10,338 nt of DNA from Deltaproteobacteria bacterium (GTDB lineage Bacteria > Myxococcota_A > Polyangia > JAAYKL01). Where the stretch lies: contig JAABTR010000162.1 in assembly GCA_011389755.1 (NCBI GenBank), positions 1-10,338 on the forward strand, in the 5' to 3' direction. Numbering within the stretch: position 1 is the stretch's first letter; every line of letters starts with the position of its first letter. The notes below the pieces were generated by a model. That model was not told the origin of the DNA, did not search any database, and saw only the letters and a program-made list of their open reading frames with translations. Both the position numbers and the translations under genes were made by a program. Of the stretch, positions 1-8,591 are shown piece after piece.

Positions 1-1248
1 AGAGGGAATGAAAGGCCGACATTGACGTGTTCTTTTTGCGGCAAGAGCCAAAAAGAGGTTCGCAAGCTGATCGCAGGACCGACAGTTTATATCTGCGACG
101 AATGCATCAGCCTGTGCAATGACATCATCGCCGAGGAGCTTGGGGCTCAGGAGCAGTCGGATGCCAACCGCGAGCTTCCCAAGCCGGCGGAGATAAAAAA
201 GACCCTCGACGAGTACGTCATCGGGCAAGAGCGCGCCAAACGGGTTTTGTCGGTTGCTGTCTACAATCATTACAAGAGGATAGACAGCAAGGTCACGGCG
301 GATAACATCGAGCTGCAAAAATCGAATATCTTGCTGCTCGGGCCCACCGGTTGCGGCAAGACCGAGCTCGCCAAGACGCTCGCGCGCATCCTCAACGTGC
401 CCTTCGCCATAGCCGACGCCACGGCTCTGACCGAGGCGGGGTACGTCGGTGAGGACGTCGAGAACATCATCGTTCAGCTGTTGCAGAACGCGGACCACGA
501 CATTGAGCGGGCTCAGCGGGGCATCATCTATGTGGATGAGGTCGACAAGCTGTCTCGCAAGAGCGACAACCCTTCGATCACCCGAGACGTGTCGGGGGAA
601 GGCGTCCAGCAAGCGCTGCTCAAGCTGATTGAGGGGACCGTGGCGAACGTGCCGCCCAAGGGGGGACGAAAGCATCCACAGCAGGACTTTTTGCAGGTGG
701 ACACCACCAACATCCTGTTCATCTGCGGTGGAGCTTTCCACGGTCTCGAAAATGTCGTCGAGGCGCGCATCGGCAAAAAGACCATCGGTTTCGGCGCCGA
801 CATCAAGAGCGCGAGCGAGAAGCCCATCGGCGAGCTTTTGAAGGAGGTCCAACCCGAGGATCTCCTCAAGTACGGGCTCATACCCGAGTTCGTCGGTCGC
901 TTGCCGGTGATAGCGACTCTCCACGAGCTGGGCGAAGACGCCCTCGTGGAGATCTTGTCCAAGCCCAAGAACGCTCTTATCAAGCAGTACGCAAAGCTGC
1001 TGGAGATGGACGGCGTCGCGTTGACCTTCACCGAAGAGGCCTTGGCCGCCGTGGCCCGGGCAGCGATGGAGAGATCCACCGGTGCACGAGGCCTGCGATC
1101 GGTCCTGGAGTCTTCGATGCTCGATTTGATGTTCGAGCTGCCTTCCATGGACGGCCCCCGTGAAGTCGTCATCAACGAGGACACCATAACCAAGGGCGAG
1201 AGGCCGCTGGTGGTCTTCGAAGAAGATGATGAAGCCAAACCGGCCTGA
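1..1248 (+). CDS. clpX: ATP-dependent Clp protease ATP-binding subunit ClpX (5' end probably outside window)
   Basis: ClpX is the cytosolic AAA+ unfoldase that feeds tagged or misfolded proteins to the ClpP peptidase. Numbering is from the TTG codon at 22. The N-terminal zinc-binding domain has paired cysteines C3/C6 (CSFC) and C25/C28 (CDEC). The AAA+ module shows Walker A GPTGCGKT (107-114), pore loop GYVGED (140-145), Walker B with D172-E173, the RKH loop (216-218), the ClpP-docking IGF loop (255-257), a candidate arginine finger R293 and sensor-2 GARGLR (354-359). The IGF loop shows it is a true ClpP partner. The reading frame is open to base 1, and family members usually carry 10-15 residues before the CSFC motif. 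The TTG at 22 would start only two residues before it, so the real start is more likely upstream of the window. The gene precedes lon in the same direction, as in the common clpP-clpX-lon arrangement. No clpP is visible in the window. Confidence 0.97.
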   Translation, partial: RGNERPTLTCSFCGKSQKEVRKLIAGPTVYICDECISLCNDIIAEELGAQEQSDANRELPKPAEIKKTLDEYVIGQERAKRVLSVAVYNHYKRIDSKVTADNIELQKSNILLLGPTGCGKTELAKTLARILNVPFAIADATALTEAGYVGEDVENIIVQLLQNADHDIERAQRGIIYVDEVDKLSRKSDNPSITRDVSGEGVQQALLKLIEGTVANVPPKGGRKHPQQDFLQVDTTNILFICGGAFHGLENVVEARIGKKTIGFGADIKSASEKPIGELLKEVQPEDLLKYGLIPEFVGRLPVIATLHELGEDALVEILSKPKNALIKQYAKLLEMDGVALTFTEEALAAVARAAMERSTGARGLRSVLESSMLDLMFELPSMDGPREVVINEDTITKGERPLVVFEEDDEAKPA

Positions 1249-1327
1249 ACGTAGACGACGCCTTCCCCTTGCAGTAAATAGGAATCATAGATAGAACATC
1301 AGCCCCTGCTTGGGATAAGGGAGTATC

Positions 1328-3829
<2,502 letters not shown>

Positions 3830-3837
3830 GCGCCCGG

Positions 3838-4935
3838 GTGCGTCGGGTCTTCCGAGAACCGGGGGCATCTCCACAAAACGGGCGTCCGACGCTCTGCTTC
3901 GGCTTTTTTTGTTTTCTCGCGGCTGCGCTCCCACTTTCGCTCCCTCTTGAGCTCGCAGCTCAAGCGGCGCTGCCCCACGGTGCGACCCCTCCCATGACCC
4001 ATGGCGCGGCGCATCTCGTGGAGGGCACCCAAGCGGCGTCGCCCTGGAGCTGGCACGCGCGGGTTCGATTGCAGACCGCCGTGGCGAGGCGCGAAGCGCA
4101 GGACGCGACCTTGCTCCGGGGCGACCTGACCGCGGGGCTTGGCCTCTTGGGCGGGCTGGAGCTCGGGATCGGGCTGCCTGCCGGCCGCCTGCTGAGCTCC
4201 GATCGGAGCTTCGACGGGGGGCAGCGCCGGGCGCCTGGAGGCTTTGGCCTGGGGGATCTCTATGTCGGGCTTTTGTGGAGCATCAAGGCCGCCGAGCGTG
4301 GCGGCTTCGGGCTGCTGGCCGGGGGCAGGGCCTTTTTCCCCACCGGGACCGGGGATCGCATGCTCTCGAGTGAGGTCTACGGGGGCGAGGGCTTCGTGGC
4401 CATGTCGTTTCAGGCCCTCGCCACGACGCTCTCGGTGAATCTGGGTTATCGCGTGCGCGGCGGCGATCTCGGGCCGCTCCCCAGCTGGAACGAGCTGCTG
4501 TGGCGGGCGGCCATACGGGTGCCGCGAAAGGAAGATCACGCCTGGTCGCTGTTCGCGAGCGGATCGGTGCCCGCCGAGCCCGAGGGGTTCGACGTGGCTG
4601 ACGCGCCGGCTGTCGTCGTAGGCGGCGGCGTGGACTTGCCCCTGAGCCGCGCCCACCGGGTGGAGCTGTTCATGGCCGCCGGGGTCGAGGGGGCCACCGC
4701 GGCGACGGTGCTCGCCGGGGTCACCTTTCACAGGTTGCCGGTAAAAACGGACGAAGACGAAGACGGCGTCCCGGTTTGGAGAGACGAGTGCCCCTTGTTG
4801 CCCGAAGACTACGACGGTTTTCGCGACGAGGACGGCTGCCCTGACTTGGACAACGATCGGGACGGGTGGCCCGACGACGAGGACGCCTGTCCCCTGACTC
4901 CGGCCGCCGACGACTTCTCCGAGGACGGCTGCTAA
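3838..4935 (+). CDS. Secreted beta-barrel-like protein with C-terminal thrombospondin type-3 repeats, no OmpA domain
   Basis: Probable outer-membrane or periplasmic protein of 365 residues; exact function unknown. The N-terminus looks like a signal peptide: basic residues at 2-16, a hydrophobic stretch at about 20-38 and an AQA-A cleavage-like site at 43/44. Residues about 65-300 alternate short amphipathic strands with Gly-rich turns (for example LGLLGGLELGIGLP, 101-114), as in outer-membrane beta-barrels. Residues 303-365 are Asp-rich calcium-binding TSP3-like repeats with cysteines at 318, 334, 351 and 365 and motifs such as DEDGCPDLDNDRDGWPDDED. In myxobacterial relatives such repeats usually link a barrel to a C-terminal OmpA peptidoglycan-binding domain. 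Here the protein stops at the last Cys. The GTG start at 3838 lies 8 bp after lon and lacks a clear SD. The only later in-frame ATG, at 3994 (M53), would remove the signal peptide, so GTG is preferred. The T-run at 3904-3910 is explained by Phe codons in the signal peptide. Confidence 0.75.
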   Translation: MRRVFREPGASPQNGRPTLCFGFFCFLAAALPLSLPLELAAQAALPHGATPPMTHGAAHLVEGTQAASPWSWHARVRLQTAVARREAQDATLLRGDLTAGLGLLGGLELGIGLPAGRLLSSDRSFDGGQRRAPGGFGLGDLYVGLLWSIKAAERGGFGLLAGGRAFFPTGTGDRMLSSEVYGGEGFVAMSFQALATTLSVNLGYRVRGGDLGPLPSWNELLWRAAIRVPRKEDHAWSLFASGSVPAEPEGFDVADAPAVVVGGGVDLPLSRAHRVELFMAAGVEGATAATVLAGVTFHRLPVKTDEDEDGVPVWRDECPLLPEDYDGFRDEDGCPDLDNDRDGWPDDEDACPLTPAADDFSEDGC

Positions 4936-4949
4936 GAGCCCCGGTGAGC

Positions 4950-6731
4950 TTACTTCTTGAGCTGTAGCCCCAGCTCCTCGAGCTGCGCGCCGTCGACCTG
5001 TGAGGGCGCCTGGGTCATCAGGCAGGCGGCGCGGGTCGTCTTGGGGAACGCGATCACGTCGCGGATGGAGTCGCTGCCCACGAGGATGGAGATGAGCCGA
5101 TCGAAACCGAAGGCGAGGCCGCCATGGGGCGGGGCCCCGAACGACAGCGCGTCGAGCAGGAAGCCGAACTTGGCGCGGGCCTCTTCTTCTTCGATCCCGA
5201 GCGCTCGAAAGACCCGGGACTGAACGGCCTGGTCGTGGATACGGATGGAGCCACCGCCGATCTCCTGGCCGTTGACCACGATGTCGTAGGCGCTCGTCCG
5301 AACCGCCAGGGGATCGGTCTCGAGCAGGTGGAGGTCCTCCTCTTTTGGCGCTGTGAAGGGGTGGTGCATGGCCACGAGCCGGCCGGTCTCGTCGTCCCGC
5401 TCGAACATGGGGAAGTCGGTGATCCAGACGAAGCCGAAGCTCCCCGGGGAGACCAGGCCCAAGGTCTGGCCCAAGTGAGCCCGCAACCTGCCCGCGGCGG
5501 TGAGGGCCACCGACGCGTCACCGTCGGCGATGAAGAGGCCGAGGTCGCCGTCCTTCATCTTCATGTCGCCCAACAGGGCGCTGCGCAGGCTGTCATCTAC
5601 GAACTTGGAGACCGGGCCGGACAGGTCGTCGCCGCTGCGCTTGACCCAGGCCAAACCCTTGGCGCCGTAAGTTTTGACGAAATCGGTCAGGGCGTCGATA
5701 TCCTTGCGGGACATCTTGGCCCCGCCCTCGACGCAAAGCCCAATGACGCGTCCCCCGGCCGAGGCCACCGCGGAGAACACCTTGAAGTCACAGGTCGCGG
5801 CCTTTTCGGTGATGTCCTCGAGCTCCATCTCGAAGCGGACGTCCGGGTTGTCGACGCCGTAGCGGCTCATGGCCTCGGCGTAGCTGATCCGCGGGATGGG
5901 GTCGGGCACCCCGGCGCCGCGCAGCTCGGTGAACATTTTTGAGACCATGCGGCCGCAGACATCCATCACGTCGTCCGGAGAGACGAAGCTCATCTCGATG
6001 TCTATCTGGGTGAACTCGGGCTGGCGGTCCGCCCGCAGGTCCTCGTCTCGAAAACACCGGGCGATTTGGTAGTACCGCTCGTAGCCGGCCACCTGGAGGA
6101 GCTGTTTGAACAGCTGCGGGGACTGGGGCAGCGCGTAGAAGGTCCCCGCGCTGACCCGTGAGGGGACGAGGTAGTCCCGCGCGCCTTCGGGCGTCGAGCG
6201 CGTCAAGATGGGCGTCTCGAACTCCAAGAAGCCCTCTGCGTCGAAGTGACTGCGGGCCACCTGAGCGGCGCGGGACCGGGTGATCATGGCGTGCTGCAAG
6301 GGGCCGCGGCGCAGGTCCAAGAAGCGATAGCGCAGGCGCGTCGTCTCGCCCGCGTCCACCTCGTCGGCTACGGGAAAGGGCATGGGCGCCGAGCGGTTGA
6401 GCAGCTCCAGGTTGGCCGCGAGGACTTCTATCTCGCCGGAGCTCAGGTTGGGGTTGGGCTTTCCCGCGCGCTTTCGCACGGTTCCCCGCACGGCCACCAC
6501 GTACTCCTGACGCAGCCCGCCGGCGAGCTCGAAGCCCTCGTCGCCGATGTCCGCCGCATCGAAGACCACCTGGCACAGGCCGCTGCGGTCTCGCAGGTCC
6601 ACGAACACCGCCTTGCCGTGGTCTCGAGTCGCGTCCACCCACCCCATCAAGACGACGGTCTGCCCTTCGTGCTGGGCGCGAAGCTCCCCCGCGCCATGGC
6701 TCTTCTTCCACTCGTGTATGAATTTGCCCAC
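4950..6731 (-). CDS. aspS: Aspartyl-tRNA synthetase (bacterial type)
   Basis: Class IIb aminoacyl-tRNA synthetase that charges tRNA(Asp) with aspartate in the cytosol. The 593-residue length is normal for the bacterial type. The N-terminal OB-fold anticodon-binding domain (about 15-115) contains GWVDATRDHGKAVFVDLRDR (30-49). The catalytic core shows a motif-1 region around LRYRFLDLRRGP (133-144), QSPQLFKQLL (203-212), motif 2 FRDEDLRADRQPEFTQ (227-242) and motif 3 GGLAFGFDRL (537-546). The GAD insertion domain lies between (about 290-430), which separates this from the archaeal/eukaryotic type. The start is GTG, at 6731-6729 on the minus strand, with AAGGAGGA immediately upstream. His38 in the RDHG loop and Gly90 in AGKPNPN resemble residues linked to non-discriminating AspRS, which also charges tRNA(Asn); this is inference from recalled family work. 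It converges with the TSP3 gene and diverges from the membrane protein gene. Confidence 0.98.
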   Translation of the reverse strand: MGKFIHEWKKSHGAGELRAQHEGQTVVLMGWVDATRDHGKAVFVDLRDRSGLCQVVFDAADIGDEGFELAGGLRQEYVVAVRGTVRKRAGKPNPNLSSGEIEVLAANLELLNRSAPMPFPVADEVDAGETTRLRYRFLDLRRGPLQHAMITRSRAAQVARSHFDAEGFLEFETPILTRSTPEGARDYLVPSRVSAGTFYALPQSPQLFKQLLQVAGYERYYQIARCFRDEDLRADRQPEFTQIDIEMSFVSPDDVMDVCGRMVSKMFTELRGAGVPDPIPRISYAEAMSRYGVDNPDVRFEMELEDITEKAATCDFKVFSAVASAGGRVIGLCVEGGAKMSRKDIDALTDFVKTYGAKGLAWVKRSGDDLSGPVSKFVDDSLRSALLGDMKMKDGDLGLFIADGDASVALTAAGRLRAHLGQTLGLVSPGSFGFVWITDFPMFERDDETGRLVAMHHPFTAPKEEDLHLLETDPLAVRTSAYDIVVNGQEIGGGSIRIHDQAVQSRVFRALGIEEEEARAKFGFLLDALSFGAPPHGGLAFGFDRLISILVGSDSIRDVIAFPKTTRAACLMTQAPSQVDGAQLEELGLQLKK

Positions 6732-6735
6732 GACA

Positions 6736-6743
6736 TCCTCCTT
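6736..6743 (-). promoter_or_regulatory. Strong Shine-Dalgarno fixing the GTG start of aspS
   Basis: On the minus strand this reads AAGGAGGA, a near-perfect anti-16S match, 4 nt before the GTG at 6731-6729. The ATG overlapping the end of the SD (minus-strand 6737-6735) is out of frame with aspS, so the GTG is the supported start. Confidence 0.85.
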
Positions 6744-6763
6744 AGAGTCGCGATGAATCGCTT

Positions 6764-6816
6764 AAAAAACCGCGGCTAAAAAAATAAACCGCACAAATCG
6801 AATAAAAGCGGAGCCG
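6764..6816 (-). promoter_or_regulatory. Possible leader hairpin plus T-run upstream of aspS
   Basis: Reading the minus strand, CGGCT (6816-6812) followed by CCGC (6811-6808) can pair with GCGG (6792-6789) and AGCCG (6777-6773). An AT-rich bulge of 11 nt separates the two lower arms. The structure is followed directly by CGG and six Ts (6769-6764). GCGG could instead pair with the downstream CCGC at 6773-6770, so two alternative folds compete. This is attenuator-like in shape, but the stems are short and the transcription start of aspS is unknown. It shows none of the T-box consensus elements I looked for. Confidence 0.25.
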
Positions 6817-6835
6817 AGCCTAACCGAAAAGCGCA

Positions 6836-6866
6836 GGCGCGTCGACGATTTGTCGGCGGGCGCGCC
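6836..6866. promoter_or_regulatory. Bulged inverted repeat in the aspS / membrane-protein divergent region
   Basis: GGCGCG-TCGAC (6836-6846) pairs with GTCGG (6852-6856) and CGCGCC (6861-6866). The loop is GATTT and there is a 4-nt bulge (CGGG, 6857-6860); one pair is a G-T wobble. The 11-bp stem lies between the two divergent genes, just upstream of the + strand -35 element at 6878. It has no T-run next to it, so it is a better candidate for a protein-binding site or structural element than for a terminator. Part of the symmetry could come from high GC content. Confidence 0.4.
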
Positions 6867-6877
6867 TTTGGCCGCCT

Positions 6878-6907
6878 TTGACCGGAAACATCGTTTGGTT
6901 CTATGCT
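6878..6907 (+). promoter_or_regulatory. Predicted sigma70-type promoter for the membrane protein-malQ pair
   Basis: TTGACC (6878-6883; 5 of 6 to the -35 consensus) is followed after 18 bp by TATGCT (6902-6907; 4 of 6 to the -10 consensus). Transcription would start near 6914, about 58 bp before the ATG at 6972. Two adjacent near-identical decamers, GCCTTTGGCC (6864-6873) and GCCTTTGACC (6874-6883), run into the -35 element. The prediction rests on consensus match alone. Confidence 0.5.
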
Positions 6908-6971
6908 CTGGTCTCCAAAAAAGCCGCCGAACGATTATTGTGGGATGGAGCGGTTTTAAAGTGAGGAAGTC

Positions 6972-8591
6972 ATGTCCCCGGCGCAGGTGCGAGCCATCGA
7001 GCTGATGCTTTACAGTCCGGTCTTCAAGGTCGGGCTCTTGTCGATGGTCATCGCGCTGGCCGCTTTGAGGTTCGTCGCGCGGCGCAAAAACTTGCCGCGG
7101 TTCGATAAAGCGCTTCGCGCAGGAGCCGTCGTCGCGGCGGTCATGGCCGTCTTGTCCTTCAACGCCTACGCCCAGCCGTGGGAGCACCGATTCCACAACG
7201 ATCACGACCTTTTTCACTACTACTTCGGCGCCAAGTACTCCGGCGAAATAGACTCAAGCCGGCTCTACCACTGCGCGCTTTTGGCGCTCGATGAGATCGA
7301 TCCCGAGCTCCACGAGCCGGTCCGCAAGCTCCGCTCGCTGAGCCACTACCGCAGGGTTCGCAAGGGCTGGTACCTGGAGCACGAGGGGCCGTGCAAGAGG
7401 CACTTCGAGGCCGAGCGATGGGAGGCGTTCAAGCGCGACATCGCCGCGTTCGACCAGGGCCGGCGCCTGCGCTGGAGAGGGCTCTTGGGCGACAAAGGCT
7501 ACAACGCCACGCCGGTCTGGAACATGGTGGGGCGATTCTTTGCGCAGCGCTTGCCCTTGCAGCCGATCTTGGTCTCGAACGTCCTTGGGTCCCTCGACCT
7601 TTTGTTGCTCGCGGCGGCGTTCGGGTTGGTGTTTTTTTCCTTCGGGCTGTGGGGCGGCGCCTTGGGGCTTGTGATGTTGGGGGGCACCTACGCGCTGACC
7701 GCCACCCACATCCGCGGCTCTTTTCTGCGCCTCGATTGGCTGGCGTGTCTTTTGGGGGCCTTCGCCGCCTATGAGTGGAAAAAGCCCCGGCTCGCCGGCG
7801 CGCTTTTGGGCTACGCGGCCATGGTGCGCATCTTTCCCATCCTGTTTTTGTTCGGCCCGGCGGTCATCGCCGCCAGGGAGATCGTCACAAAGAGGCGGCT
7901 CAGGCCGGACCTGCGGCGTCTCTTCGTCTCGGTGGCGCTGACCTGCGCGCTGCTCTTCGGCGCCACCTTGATCGACGACAAGGGACCTGCCCGCTGGAGA
8001 GACTGGCTCGTGAAGATCGAGCTGCACACCAAGGACATCGCAAACTCCCGCGTGGGGCTCGAGTACCTCCTGCAGTTTCGCGGTGAGACGCAAAGCGATG
8101 ACATCCGCGGCGCAGACGGCAAAGAGGGCTGGCGGCCGCACTTTGTCGAGAAGAAACAAGACACCAACCGGCAGATGCTGCCCTACCGGATCGCCCTGGC
8201 GGTACTGACCCTCGCCGGGCTCGTCTACGGAATGTGGCGCCTGGGCGACCCGGTGCTGGCCATGGCGCTGAGCCTGCCGGCGGTCTTCGTGATCGTGAGC
8301 CCGACTTTCTATTACTACTGCTTGACCGTGCCGTGCGCCGTGGTTTTGGCGGCGCGCAGCCCAAAAGACCGGATGTGCCTCGGGCTTTTGATAAGCCTCG
8401 CCCTGTGGGAGATCTTCTTCCACGCCTCGGCGCTTCTCAGCGATTTCGATTACTATAGATTCTTCATGGTCAGCGCGGCGCTTGCCGCCGTCAACGTGGG
8501 GATCATCGGGGCGCTGGCCCTGCGGGCCCGCCGGGTCGGCCGCGCCAAGGAGGCCGCAGGGGGCGTTGTTCGGCAGACGGAGGGAACATGA
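6972..8591 (+). CDS. Polytopic membrane protein, probable GT-C-fold glycosyltransferase
   Basis: A 539-residue integral membrane protein with about ten predicted hydrophobic segments: roughly 15-34, 47-66, 204-225, 228-246, 252-267, 273-300, 316-333, 404-421, 427-461 (probably two), 467-484 and 498-518. Between the second and third segments lies a long hydrophilic loop (about 67-200) beginning with HNDHD (75-79) and FHYYFGAKY (81-89). An acidic Asp/His motif at the start of the first large extracytoplasmic loop is the known layout of GT-C enzymes, which move sugars from polyprenyl-phosphate donors. The family therefore looks like GT87/DUF2029-type mannosyltransferases, but I cannot name donor or acceptor. 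A second polar loop spans about 335-403. The ATG at 6972 has SD GAGGA at 6963-6967. The stop overlaps the malQ start by 4 bp (ATGA), implying translational coupling. The GT-C assignment is inference from topology and motif; it could be another multi-pass enzyme. Confidence 0.8.
   Translation: MSPAQVRAIELMLYSPVFKVGLLSMVIALAALRFVARRKNLPRFDKALRAGAVVAAVMAVLSFNAYAQPWEHRFHNDHDLFHYYFGAKYSGEIDSSRLYHCALLALDEIDPELHEPVRKLRSLSHYRRVRKGWYLEHEGPCKRHFEAERWEAFKRDIAAFDQGRRLRWRGLLGDKGYNATPVWNMVGRFFAQRLPLQPILVSNVLGSLDLLLLAAAFGLVFFSFGLWGGALGLVMLGGTYALTATHIRGSFLRLDWLACLLGAFAAYEWKKPRLAGALLGYAAMVRIFPILFLFGPAVIAAREIVTKRRLRPDLRRLFVSVALTCALLFGATLIDDKGPARWRDWLVKIELHTKDIANSRVGLEYLLQFRGETQSDDIRGADGKEGWRPHFVEKKQDTNRQMLPYRIALAVLTLAGLVYGMWRLGDPVLAMALSLPAVFVIVSPTFYYYCLTVPCAVVLAARSPKDRMCLGLLISLALWEIFFHASALLSDFDYYRFFMVSAALAAVNVGIIGALALRARRVGRAKEAAGGVVRQTEGT

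Noticed and set aside
3875..3910. Possible intrinsic terminator after lon (CCGA/TCGG stem plus T7)
   Set aside because: The stem is only 4 bp, and the T-run is fully explained by Phe codons in the downstream signal peptide.
5124..5942. 272-codon plus-strand frame inside aspS
   Set aside because: Antisense shadow of a conserved synthetase; no domain recognised.
6764..6816. T-box riboswitch before aspS
   Set aside because: I find no T-box bulge consensus or specifier stem, and the stems are too short.
6884..6911. ECF-sigma type promoter (GGAAAC ... CTCTGG) before the membrane protein gene
   Set aside because: Only a loose match; the overlapping TTGACC-18-TATGCT fits sigma70 better.
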